In this document: positions 17,654-25,700 of the stretch, in pieces
Position numbering within the stretch: the stretch's first letter is position 1
Layout of the letters: every line of letters begins with the position of its first letter
Source of the DNA: Planctomycetales bacterium
Lineage (GTDB): Bacteria > Planctomycetota > Planctomycetia > Pirellulales > S012-138
DNA: 48,660 nt
Assembly (NCBI GenBank): GCA_015488215.1
Contig: WFOE01000236.1
Span: 1-48,660 of the forward strand
Reading direction: 5' to 3'
The notes under the pieces: model-generated
Databases searched by the model: none
What the model was told of the DNA's origin: nothing
Seen by the model: the letters and a program-made list of their open reading frames with translations, nothing else
Program-made: the position numbers and the translations under genes

Positions 17654-18376
17654 ATGGACGCCAACGAACTGAAGGTTTCCGCCCAGGTGCTGGCCCGCCT
17701 GCATTTTCTTCACCGCCAACTGGCCGACCTGCGCGGCAGGCTCCGCCGGGGACCGATGCTGGTTCAGGCGCGAGAACAGCACCTGGCCCAGCTTCAGCAG
17801 CAGGTAGAACGCCTTCGCCAACAGACCAAAGAGGCTCAGGTCGCCGCCGACCACAAGCAACTACAACTGCGCGAAGGCGAAGACAAGATTGCCAAGCTCA
17901 AAAAACGGTTGCAGGAAGCCAGCAACAACAAGGAATACCAGTTGTTGCTCGAACAGATTAAAGCCGACGAAATGGCCAACAGCGTGTTGGAAACCGAAAT
18001 TCTCGAAGCGCTGGAGAAGATCGACTCGCTCAAACAACAAGTCCACGAAGCCACCCAGCAGGTGGAAAAAGCCCAGCAAGACCTGGAACGCATCCGCCGG
18101 GAAGTGCAACAGGAAGCCGAAACCATCCAGGGAGATATCCAACGCCTGGAGGAAGAATTGCAGCAGGCCGAATCCCTGCTCCCTGAGATGCTCCGCCCCA
18201 AATACCAGCGGCTGGTCCAGGCCAAAGGGGCCGACGCCATGGCTCCGGTGGAAGAACGCATGTGCGGGGGCTGCTACCACGAGCTGCCGCCCAACCAGGT
18301 GAGCCTAGTCCGGCTCAATCGGATCGTCTTCTGTCCCAGTTGCGGCCGATTGCTCTATCTGGAAAGCGGCAGCTAG
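17654..18376 (+). CDS. coiled-coil protein with C4-type zinc ribbon (CdsZ-like)
   Basis: A 240-residue protein of the family with an N-terminal long antiparallel coiled coil and a C-terminal C4 zinc ribbon (zf-RING_7; CT398/CdsZ-like). Heptad-rich glutamine, leucine and charged residues run from about residue 15 to 195, with the conserved turn ASNNKEYQLLLEQIKADE near 90-110; the ribbon is CGGCYHELPPNQVSLVRLNRIVFCPSCGRLLYLE. The family occurs across bacteria and has been linked to type III secretion or RNA processing contexts in some groups; its role here is unknown. The ATG at 17654 lacks a strong ribosome site. Confidence 0.85.
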   Translation: MDANELKVSAQVLARLHFLHRQLADLRGRLRRGPMLVQAREQHLAQLQQQVERLRQQTKEAQVAADHKQLQLREGEDKIAKLKKRLQEASNNKEYQLLLEQIKADEMANSVLETEILEALEKIDSLKQQVHEATQQVEKAQQDLERIRREVQQEAETIQGDIQRLEEELQQAESLLPEMLRPKYQRLVQAKGADAMAPVEERMCGGCYHELPPNQVSLVRLNRIVFCPSCGRLLYLESGS

Positions 18377-18539
18377 GACCGGCTCCGGTCCGGGGAATCC
18401 GTGGCCTTTTGACTGGAAAACGCATCTTAACCTCCGAGCGGCGCCGTGCCGATAAACGAACCAGGGAAGGCATGCGCTGAGATGGCACCGCAGGGCGACT
18501 GGAGTTTTTGTTCCACCTGGTTGCTGCGGGAAACGCTTC

Positions 18540-19430
18540 ATGGCCCAAGGCCAAAACCGCTTGCGCACATTGTGGCTGGCCGCGGGGGCTACCCTGGCCG
18601 GATTCGCTCTGTTGTTCTGGGCGGTGGCCCACACCTTGCGCGAACAAATGGCCCAGGCTCCCCGCTTCCGCGTTCAGGCGGAAAACATCCGCCTGCATCC
18701 GCCTCCTCCCCCCTGGATCCGCCGTCCGGTGGTTCAGGAAGTCATCGAGCACACCCGCTGGGAAGAACCCCTTACGGTGCTCGATGCCCAGTTGCCCAAG
18801 AAACTCTACGAAGCCTTTTCGCTCCATCCCTGGATCGCCTGTGTGGAGCGGGTCCAGTTGGAAGCCGGCCCCCGGGTCCAGGTTTGGGTCCAGTACCGCA
18901 AACCCGTGCTGATGGTCGAAGTGCCCGGCGGGTTGTTTCCGGTGGACCAGTACGGGGTGCTGTTGCCCACCGAAGATTTTACGCCCGAGCAGGCGTCCCG
19001 ATTTCCACGGCTCGGAGGCATCCGCAGCCGGCCTTCCGGGCCGCCTGGGACTCCTTGGGGGGACCCCCTGGTACAGCAAGCCGCTACGGTTGCGGACACT
19101 TTGCAGGACGTCTGGCTGGCCTGGGGGCTGTACCGGTTGGTGCCCCGCGCGAAACCGGCCGGACAAGCCCGCGCCCAGGCTGCTGGCCCGCCCTGGTTCG
19201 AAATCCACACTCGCCACGGCACCCGTATCCTCTGGGGTCCGGCCCAGGGGGAACCAGACATGCCCTCGCCGGCCCAGCGCAAGGCCCTGCTGGAACAACT
19301 GGTCCGTCAGTTGGGCACGCTGGATGATCCGCAGCAACCGCGGTTGATCGACCTGCTGGCAGCGCAAGCGCCGCGGGTTATGCCGCTTCGAGCCCAAACG
19401 GCCGGCCGGGACCGCAGCCCTTCGCGATAA
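18540..19430 (+). CDS. FtsQ/DivIB-like single-pass membrane protein
   Basis: A 296-residue inner-membrane protein with a short cytoplasmic N-terminus, one membrane segment (LWLAAGATLAGFALLFWAVAHTL, about 11-33) and an extracytoplasmic domain. The latter has a POTRA-like beginning (FRVQAENIRLHP, about 43) and the FtsQ-type beta domain with LYEAFSLHPWIACVERVQLEAGPRVQVWVQYRKPVLMVEVPGGLFPVDQYGVLLPTEDF, matching the family's 'P-W-V...R-x-P-V...D-x-x-G-x-x-L-P' layout. The C-terminal part, WFEIHTRHGTRILWGPA, resembles the FtsQ 'GxxVxLG' strand region. No other division gene is adjacent. The family call rests on pattern only. Confidence 0.65.
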   Translation: MAQGQNRLRTLWLAAGATLAGFALLFWAVAHTLREQMAQAPRFRVQAENIRLHPPPPPWIRRPVVQEVIEHTRWEEPLTVLDAQLPKKLYEAFSLHPWIACVERVQLEAGPRVQVWVQYRKPVLMVEVPGGLFPVDQYGVLLPTEDFTPEQASRFPRLGGIRSRPSGPPGTPWGDPLVQQAATVADTLQDVWLAWGLYRLVPRAKPAGQARAQAAGPPWFEIHTRHGTRILWGPAQGEPDMPSPAQRKALLEQLVRQLGTLDDPQQPRLIDLLAAQAPRVMPLRAQTAGRDRSPSR

Positions 19431-19502
19431 TCCACACGGGGGAAAGCCGAGCTTTTCGTGCTACCGAATCGGAGGAAATTCGCCGTCCCAAACAGGGCCG
19501 GG

Positions 19503-19820
19503 TCAGGTTCCACGCTGCGGCGAGCATCGGGCTTGGGAGCCGGGGGTCCAGCGAAGTGCAGCCCCCTGGGCGGGAAGCTTGACCCGGGGCATGGCGCTTG
19601 CCGCGGGGAACTGAGCCGACTCGCGGTGCCCCAGCAAGTGATAGAAACGCGAAGCATCTCGGGGGCGGCGAAAGATAAGCCGATAGAGCCGGGTGGGCCG
19701 AATCTGGATGAAGTTCGCTCGGCGGACCTGCTCGGCCGGTTCTTCGGCCCGCCCGCTGGAAACCGCCGTGCCCAGAACTACCGCAGCCGCGACAATCCAC
19801 GCCCGAAAGCAGCTCGTCAT
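19503..19820 (-). CDS. small secreted protein, hypothetical
   Basis: A 105-residue protein with a good signal peptide (MTSCFRAWIVAAAVVLGTAV, cleavage likely after GRA near 24). The mature part is short, basic and rich in arginine, ending in SPQRGT with no recognised motif. The ATG at 19820 has a GGGAG site 6-7 bases upstream, which is the main support besides the signal sequence. It converges on the FtsQ-like gene with 72 bases between stops. It could also be a chance reading; no family is known to me. Confidence 0.5.
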   Translation of the reverse strand: MTSCFRAWIVAAAVVLGTAVSSGRAEEPAEQVRRANFIQIRPTRLYRLIFRRPRDASRFYHLLGHRESAQFPAASAMPRVKLPAQGAALRWTPGSQARCSPQRGT

Positions 19821-20256
19821 ACCGTGCTCCCAGGGATCGGAAAAGACTTACGAGCGTTACAACCGCCCCGATCCGTGGGCGTGGCACAAACGGAACAATC
19901 CCTTTTTTCGTTTCTCTCCTAAGTTTCGTTTATTTTGGCGCAAAAGCAAGCAGCCGTGCCGATTTTTCCGGCCGGAGTTCCGGCGCGCCGCTTTCATTTT
20001 CTGCGGGGCACGATGCGGACCCGGGGGCGCAGCTTCCCGTCTGGCAGAAGCTTGTTGTCAAACAGCAGATTGCCGGACCGGATACAACTTGAGACAGTGC
20101 CGCCGCTTCAGTCCGGTCCGTCAGGCCTTCCGGAAGAGCGCAGACACGGGGAAGGAAACGGCGGAGCAAGGAATCGATTGACTGGTTGCCACAAAACGTC
20201 CGGCCGCAAGCGCCACACGCGAGGATTGGAGCAAGACCAGAGGGTTTTGTGACCCG
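19821..20256. other. gene-free region between the small secreted protein and the BASS transporter
   Basis: About 436 bases. It holds a T-rich patch near 19900-19935 and one family B element (20187-20253) at its right end, 4 bases beyond the transporter's stop codon. No reading frame here shows family features or a ribosome site. Confidence 0.5.
20187..20253. repeat. dispersed repeat family B, copy 1 (about 67 bp, inverted ends)
   Basis: Begins TGCCACAAAACGTCCGG and ends CAGAGGGTTTTGTGAC, so the ends (CACAAAAC against GTTTTGTG) are inverted repeats. The inner CGCCAC and AGGATTGGAGC blocks are shared with copies at 21459 and 38685. It lies immediately downstream of the leftward BASS transporter gene and could act in its 3' end. 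Confidence 0.85.
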
Positions 20257-21303
20257 TTAGTATCCGCCTTGGCTTTCCGTCGCCGGCTCGTCGGCCGTGG
20301 GAACGGGTTCCGCTTGGGAAGCCCTGGCGCGGCTGCCCCAGTACGCTGCCAGAACCGTGCCGGTGAACATGCAGCCGAAGGTGTAAAGCGCCGGCGGCAA
20401 CTGGATGGCCGCTTGCTGGGGGAAGAGTTGGGCGGCCAGCACCGTTCCCAAACCGGCGTTTTGCATGCCGATTTCCAGCACCAGCGCCCGCTGCATGGGC
20501 TGAGGGAGCCGGAGGAGCCAGCCTCCCAGCGCGCCGCCCAGGTAGCCAATCACGTTCAGACCAAACAGCGTGGTCCAGAGTTGGGCTTCCCACAGCAGTA
20601 GCCGCTCCCGATTGGCCGCCACCACATAGGCAATAATCCACAGGATTGCCAGGTTGGCTACCGTGCCGCCCCAACGCCTGGCCCAGCGATCCAGCGGAGC
20701 CCAGGCCCGAGCCAGCAGGTGCCCCAAAAGCACCGGCCCTACCACCTGGGTAACCAACACCCAGAACGCCTGCCGGGCCAACACCCCGGCGGCCGCGTGC
20801 CCCTGGCGGAATACCAAGTAGAGAATCAATGGCACCACCGCCGGGGAAAGCAGCGTGGCCGACGTGGTCAAACTGACCGAGTAGCTCACGTTGCCCCGGG
20901 CCGCCAGGGTCAGCACGTTGGAAGCCATCGCTCCCGGCACGCAGCCTACCAGCACCACGCCTATTTGCAGTTCCTGGGGCAACTGCATCGCCTTGGCCAA
21001 TCCCCAGGCAGCCAGGGGCATGACGGTGTACTGCACGGCCGTGCCCCCGACCACTTGCGGCCAACGGCGAAGCACCTGGGCCAGTTCGTCCCGAGGCAGA
21101 AGACAGCCCAGGCAGAACATCACCGCGGCAAACAGCCAGGGCAAAGCGGGCCGGGAGAGCAGGAACGGGTCCCAGTTCCAGGTGGCCTGTTCGGCCAATC
21201 CCACCCGCTGGACCAGCACCGGCCAGAGCAAAGCCAGCCCGCATAGCAAGACAAGCCACAGCAGCAGATAGCGTTGGAGCATCAGCAGAGCCAACTTTCG
21301 CAA
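20257..21303 (-). CDS. bile acid:sodium symporter (BASS) family transporter
   Basis: A polytopic membrane protein of 348 residues with about ten hydrophobic segments, typical of the BASS/SBF family of sodium-coupled carriers of organic anions (bile acids, pantothenate, ketopantoate, pyruvate and others). Family features are VLVGCVPGAMASNVLTLAARGNVSYSVSLTTSATLLSPAVVPLI (the unwound helix and sodium site region) and VLEIGMQNAGLGTVLAAQLFP (the second discontinuous helix). The first possible start is TTG 21303; ATG 21282 trims seven residues and neither has a clear ribosome site. Substrate unknown. It is divergent from fhcB across a 255-base gap. Confidence 0.9.
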   Translation of the reverse strand: MRKLALLMLQRYLLLWLVLLCGLALLWPVLVQRVGLAEQATWNWDPFLLSRPALPWLFAAVMFCLGCLLPRDELAQVLRRWPQVVGGTAVQYTVMPLAAWGLAKAMQLPQELQIGVVLVGCVPGAMASNVLTLAARGNVSYSVSLTTSATLLSPAVVPLILYLVFRQGHAAAGVLARQAFWVLVTQVVGPVLLGHLLARAWAPLDRWARRWGGTVANLAILWIIAYVVAANRERLLLWEAQLWTTLFGLNVIGYLGGALGGWLLRLPQPMQRALVLEIGMQNAGLGTVLAAQLFPQQAAIQLPPALYTFGCMFTGTVLAAYWGSRARASQAEPVPTADEPATESQGGY

Positions 21304-21458
21304 CCACGGGGCAACCCAATCGCAGTTCCGTTATACTTTGCCGGCCAAGGCTTGGCACGCAGTTCCCTCTTGCCGGAGCGTGCTGTTGCCCGGGGCCGCG
21401 GGCGTTTACAATGAAACGCGTCGCATCCGTTCGACGAAGGCGTGTTTTTCCAAGAGGC

Positions 21459-21525
21459 TGCTCCAAAACTTCCGGCCGCGGACGCCACCCCGAAGGATGG
21501 GAGCGACGCCGGAGGGTTTTGTGAC
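21459..21525. repeat. dispersed repeat family B, copy 2
   Basis: Reads TGCTCCAAAACTTCCGGCC at one end and GCCGGAGGGTTTTGTGAC at the other, matching copies at 20187 and 38685 throughout its 67 bases. It lies in the divergent gap between the BASS transporter and fhcB, ending 33 bases before the fhcB start. Confidence 0.85.
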
Positions 21526-21558
21526 ACGCGGCAACGTAACTTCAAGTTTCGGCCTGCC

Positions 21559-22950
21559 ATGAGCACTGCACACACCGCCCCGAAAACGGATTCCGACTCT
21601 CCTTTGAAAGTGGTCGAGGACGCCACGTGCACCTTCTGCGGCTGCGTCTGCGACGACATCACGCTCAAGGTGCAGGACGACCGAATCGTCGAAGCCAAAC
21701 GGGCCTGCGTGCTGGGCAAAGCCTGGTTTCTGAACCACCAGGGCCACCAGGGACCAAGCTGCCTAATCCGCGGCGAGCCCGCTCCGGTGGAAGAAGGAAT
21801 CCGGCTGGCTGCCCAAATCCTGGTCGAAGCCCGTTATCCGGTCATCTACGGCCTGAGCGACACCACCTGCGAAGCCCAACGGGTGGCCGTTAGTATTGCT
21901 GACTGGATCGGCGGCACGGTGGACACCACCACCAGCGTGTGCCACGGACCGTCGGGGATGGCGTTCCAGGACGTGGGCGAAGTGACCTGCACGCTGGGCG
22001 AAGTGCGCCACCGGGGGGATTTGATTATCTTCTGGGGGTCCAACCCGGCCGAAAGCCACCCGCGGCACTTTACCCGCTACAGCCTGATGCCCAAAGGGAT
22101 GTTCGTCCCCCGGGGCCGTAAGGATCGCACCTGCGTGGTGGTGGACGTGCGGCGTACCAAAAGCGCCAAAGCGGCCGACTTGTTCATCCAGATTAAGCCA
22201 GGTGGGGATTTCGAGGCGCTGTGGACCCTACGCGCCTTGGCCCGAGGGTTCGTGCCAGACGCCCAAACCGTGCTGGAGCAAACCGGCGTGGAGCTTTCGG
22301 TGTGGCAGGACCTGATGGAGCGGATGAAACGGGCTCGCTTCGGGGCGATTTTCTTCGGCATGGGACTGACCATGACCCGTGGGAAACACCTCAACAGCGA
22401 AGCCCTGCTGGCCTTGGCTCGCGACATGAATCGGCACACCCGGTTTGTTTGCAAGCCCAACCGGGGACACGGCAACGTAACCGGAGCGGACAATGTGGTG
22501 GCCTGGCGAACCGGGTTTCCGTTCGGGGTGAACCTCTCGCGGGGCTATCCGCGGTTCAACCCTGGCGAATACACCACCACGGACCTGCTGGCCCGGGGAG
22601 AGGTGGACGCGGCCCTGATCGTGGCCAGCGACCCGATGGCCAACTTCAGCCAGCGGGCGCGAGAGCATCTGGCCCGAATTCCCTACGTGGCTCTGGACCC
22701 TCAGCCCACCCCCACCACCCGGGGGGCCACCGTGGCGTTTCACACGGCCGTTTACGGTATCAACGTGCCCGGCACGGTTTACCGCATGGATGATGTGCCC
22801 ATCCGGCTGCGTCCGGCGCTGGATTCGCCCCACCCGAGCGACCTGGAGGTGCTCTCAGGGATCGAGCGGGAGGTGAAGCGGTTGCTGGGAATCGGCCCGG
22901 CATCGGAAAGTGCCGCCGATGGTAGTGCCGGTTCCGGCAACCCGCCGTAA
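21559..22950 (+). CDS. fhcB: formylmethanofuran dehydrogenase subunit B-like protein
   Basis: Subunit B of the formylmethanofuran dehydrogenase/formyltransferase-hydrolase complex of the H4MPT-dependent C1 pathway, 463 residues. It retains an N-terminal cysteine set (CTFCGCVCDDI, Cys24, 27, 29, 31, plus Cys50 in KRACVLGK) that normally binds a [4Fe-4S] cluster, and the CHGPSG motif with Cys128 at the place of the Mo/W ligand. Molybdopterin-type motifs follow: IIFWGSNPAESHPRH, VVVDVRRTKSAKAADLFIQIKPGGDFEAL, RGHGNVTGADNV and IVASDPMANFS. The ATG at 21559 starts the family-like part. The other fhc genes are not in the window. Confidence 0.9.
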   Translation: MSTAHTAPKTDSDSPLKVVEDATCTFCGCVCDDITLKVQDDRIVEAKRACVLGKAWFLNHQGHQGPSCLIRGEPAPVEEGIRLAAQILVEARYPVIYGLSDTTCEAQRVAVSIADWIGGTVDTTTSVCHGPSGMAFQDVGEVTCTLGEVRHRGDLIIFWGSNPAESHPRHFTRYSLMPKGMFVPRGRKDRTCVVVDVRRTKSAKAADLFIQIKPGGDFEALWTLRALARGFVPDAQTVLEQTGVELSVWQDLMERMKRARFGAIFFGMGLTMTRGKHLNSEALLALARDMNRHTRFVCKPNRGHGNVTGADNVVAWRTGFPFGVNLSRGYPRFNPGEYTTTDLLARGEVDAALIVASDPMANFSQRAREHLARIPYVALDPQPTPTTRGATVAFHTAVYGINVPGTVYRMDDVPIRLRPALDSPHPSDLEVLSGIEREVKRLLGIGPASESAADGSAGSGNPP

Positions 22951-23095
22951 ACGGAACTGTCAATCCAAACCGTAGCGTTTTTGTTACACATTTCTGCAAG
23001 TTTTTACCAAGGCAACTCCGGCTTTTTGGCGATGAGCCGGGAATAGCCTGGGCCGGTTGCAGCGAAAACGAAGCCGGGAAAATCTCCAAATTGGT

Positions 23096-23124
23096 TTGGC
23101 ACGGGGCCGATTTGTCGATACATT
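23096..23124 (+). promoter_or_regulatory. possible promoter upstream of the squalene-cyclase-repeat gene
   Basis: TTGGCA (23096-23101) and TACATT (23119-23124) with a 17-bp spacer, about 108 bases before the ATG at 23233. It lies in the 282-base gap after fhcB, which has no gene. Confidence 0.45.
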
Positions 23125-23232
23125 GTGTAAGTGGGTGCTAAATCGGGCATTTCTGCCCTTTGCAGCGCCCTTTCCACCCAGTGTGTCACCTCCGTTGGAC
23201 CACCTTTTCGCCAGACCTTTGGAGTCTGCATC

Positions 23233-24939
23233 ATGGCCCTGCCTGCTCCCGGATCGGAATCTTCTTCTTCCAATTCCTCGGTGATCTCTTCCCAGCAGCA
23301 GCCCCCAGCAACGGGCAACGGGAACAGATCGAGCAACACGCCGGTTGCGCCGCGTAAGGTGGCCAAGGCAGCCGGAGTGCCCAAGGCTAAGGCGCCGTCC
23401 CCCCCGAAGGCCGCACCGGTCCAGCCGGCCCGAGCTCAAGCGGTGGCGAAATCTTCGGTTCCGCTGCTTGGGATCGAAGAAGAACCCCCAAGCCGCACCT
23501 GGCGGGAGCTGGTCATCATGGCTCCCAGTTGGCTTATCAGCATGCTGGTGCATGCGCTGGTGCTGATCGTGCTGGCCCTGATGGTTATCCCGTCGGAGAA
23601 CTCTTTTCAGGCGGCCCTGAGCGCCCTGAATACGGACGAAGAATCGGTGGAGGACATTGAGGAAGAGTTCGAGGAGCTGGAGCCACCTGAACCGCTCGAC
23701 CTGACCGAGACGGTGGAAGCCACGGTGGACACCGAAGTAGAACAGGCCGAAGTGGTGGACGTGTCGAACTTCAACGACGACACCGCCGCCAAACTGGACA
23801 TGAAACTGAACGACTTTGGCGACATCAAGGTGATGGCCGACAACCTCACCGACCGGATCGGGACGGTTAACGGCAATGCACTTTCTGGGCGCGGCAGTGC
23901 CAAATCCCGGCTACGAGCCGCGGTTGCCGGAGGGGGAGGTAAAGATACCGAAGAGGCCGTGGCCCGGGCGCTGAAATGGCTCGCCAGACACCAATTGCCC
24001 AACGGCGCGTGGAGTTTCGATCACCGTTTGGCCAACCATCCCAACGGGAAAGATCCCGGCCGGCTTCGGGACGCTTACAATGGAGCCACCGGCCTGGCCT
24101 TGATGTGTTATGTTGGAGCTGGGCACACACACAAAAAAGGCAAGTACAAGAACGTGGTCCGCAGAGGGCTCTACTACCTGCTTTCCCGAATGAACAAGCG
24201 GACCGGCAGTTGGCACGAACCAGGGGGCAACATGTACTCTCATGGTATTTGTACCATTGCCGTGTGCGAAGCCTACGCCCTGACGCGGGACCGCAGCTTG
24301 CGTGGGCCTGCCCAAGCGGCCATCAACTTCATCTGCTACGCCCAGGACCCGGTAGGCGGAGGGTGGCGGTACCAACCTCGCTCACCAGGTGATACTTCCG
24401 TGGTCGGCTGGCAATTCATGGCCCTCAAGAGTGGACACATGGCCTATCTGGCCATTCCCCCGAAGACGATTCAAGGAGCAATTCAATTCCTCAACAGCGT
24501 GCAGACCGACAGCGGGGCTTACTACGGCTACACCAGTCCCGGTCGGGGACCGGCCACCACGGCCGTCGGTCTGCTGTGCCGCATGTACACCGGCTGGAAA
24601 CACGAGGAACCGGCGTTGCAACGCGGCGTAGAAGCCTTGCTGAAATTGCAAGACCGCCAGAAACGCAATCCCTATTTCTACTACTACGCTGCCCAAGTGC
24701 TGCACCACTACGGTGGCGAAGAATGGGAACAGTGGAACCGAAAAATGCGCCCCTGGCTCGTAGAAACGCAGGAAAAAGAAGGACACGAAGCCGGTAGCTG
24801 GTACTTCGATGGCGGGCATGCCAACGAAGCCGGCGGACGGCATTTCGTCACCTGCTTGAGCTGCATGACGCTGGAAGTCTATTACCGCTACTCGCCCATC
24901 TACAAGAAAAAGAGCGTCGAGGACGAGTTCGAAGAATAG
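23233..24939 (+). CDS. membrane-anchored prenyltransferase/squalene oxidase repeat protein
   Basis: A 568-residue protein. The first 90 residues are low-complexity Ser/Pro/Ala; one membrane segment follows (PSWLISMLVHALVLIVLALMVIP, about 97-120), then a highly acidic linker (EESVEDIEEEFEELEPPEP and onward) and a C-terminal alpha/alpha toroid of the squalene-cyclase/prenyltransferase type (VARALKWLARHQLPNGAWSFDH; GGGWRYQP; ALLKLQDRQKRNPYFYYYAAQV). It lacks a DxDD or zinc-site signature that I can see, so enzymatic activity is doubtful; a surface scaffold is as likely. This layout is common in planctomycetes. It ends 13 bases before the HisA-like gene. Confidence 0.85.
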   Translation: MALPAPGSESSSSNSSVISSQQQPPATGNGNRSSNTPVAPRKVAKAAGVPKAKAPSPPKAAPVQPARAQAVAKSSVPLLGIEEEPPSRTWRELVIMAPSWLISMLVHALVLIVLALMVIPSENSFQAALSALNTDEESVEDIEEEFEELEPPEPLDLTETVEATVDTEVEQAEVVDVSNFNDDTAAKLDMKLNDFGDIKVMADNLTDRIGTVNGNALSGRGSAKSRLRAAVAGGGGKDTEEAVARALKWLARHQLPNGAWSFDHRLANHPNGKDPGRLRDAYNGATGLALMCYVGAGHTHKKGKYKNVVRRGLYYLLSRMNKRTGSWHEPGGNMYSHGICTIAVCEAYALTRDRSLRGPAQAAINFICYAQDPVGGGWRYQPRSPGDTSVVGWQFMALKSGHMAYLAIPPKTIQGAIQFLNSVQTDSGAYYGYTSPGRGPATTAVGLLCRMYTGWKHEEPALQRGVEALLKLQDRQKRNPYFYYYAAQVLHHYGGEEWEQWNRKMRPWLVETQEKEGHEAGSWYFDGGHANEAGGRHFVTCLSCMTLEVYYRYSPIYKKKSVEDEFEE

Positions 24940-24952
24940 GCCGCACCGGCCC

Positions 24953-25690
24953 ATGTTTCTCATCCCGGTGCTGGACCTACGGGCGGGGAGCGCTGTCCGC
25001 GCCGTGGGTGGCCACAGAAAGTGTTACCGGCCCCTGGAGCCGCAAAGCGACCCTTGCGCCTTGGCACAGTGGTATCGGGACCACTGGGGGCTGCGCCACC
25101 TCTACGTGGCCGATTTGGATGCTATCGAGGAGGGCAAACGTCACTGGTCGCTATACGCTCGACTGCATCGCTGCATGTCCCGTCTGTGGCTCGACCTGGG
25201 TCTGCGCAACGCCGAGGAACTGAACCAGGCCGCCGGGCGTTTGGCCGCGCTTGATCCCCCGCCTCGGCTGATCCTGGCCCTGGAAACCTTCAACTCTCCG
25301 GAAGAACTTCGTAACGTCGGCCACTGCTGGCCCCGGCAGCATCTGGTCTTCAGCCTTGATCTGCGTAACGGGCGTCCCTTGGGCGGCTTTGCCTGGCCGT
25401 CCGAACCGGCAGCCATTGTGGCTCAGGTCCGCCGGGCCGGAATCGACCAACTCATCCTGCTGGATTTGGCCGACGTAGGTCGGGGCGAGGGCGTGAGCAC
25501 CTTGCCGCTGTTCCATCGCCTGCGCCGCCGGTGGCCCGAGCTGCGTGCCGTACTCGGCGGGGGAGTGGCTTCGGCCGGAGAGCTTCACCAACTGGAACAG
25601 GCTGGCGCCTCTGCCGCTTTGGTCGCTTCCGTACTCCACCAGGAAGTGATTACGCCGGAAGAAGTGGCCCGCAACGGCTGGTCCGGCTGA
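24953..25690 (+). CDS. HisA-related TIM-barrel protein (COG1411-like)
   Basis: A 245-residue (beta/alpha)8-barrel related to HisA/HisF. The first strand is LIPVLDLRAGSAVRAVGG, with the HisA catalytic Asp position; phosphate-binding loops are GLRNAEEL and VLGGGVASAGELHQLEQAGASAALVASVLH, and LILLDLADVGRGEG occupies the second catalytic-Asp region. It differs from true HisA, for example in the long KCYRPLEPQSDPCALAQWYRDHWGLRHLYVADLDAI stretch. Related proteins occur in methanogens and in bacteria with H4MPT-linked C1 metabolism, so it may serve cofactor synthesis near fhcB; that link is inference. It starts 13 bases after the preceding gene. Confidence 0.8.
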   Translation: MFLIPVLDLRAGSAVRAVGGHRKCYRPLEPQSDPCALAQWYRDHWGLRHLYVADLDAIEEGKRHWSLYARLHRCMSRLWLDLGLRNAEELNQAAGRLAALDPPPRLILALETFNSPEELRNVGHCWPRQHLVFSLDLRNGRPLGGFAWPSEPAAIVAQVRRAGIDQLILLDLADVGRGEGVSTLPLFHRLRRRWPELRAVLGGGVASAGELHQLEQAGASAALVASVLHQEVITPEEVARNGWSG

Positions 25691-25700
25691 AGCCCAACTT

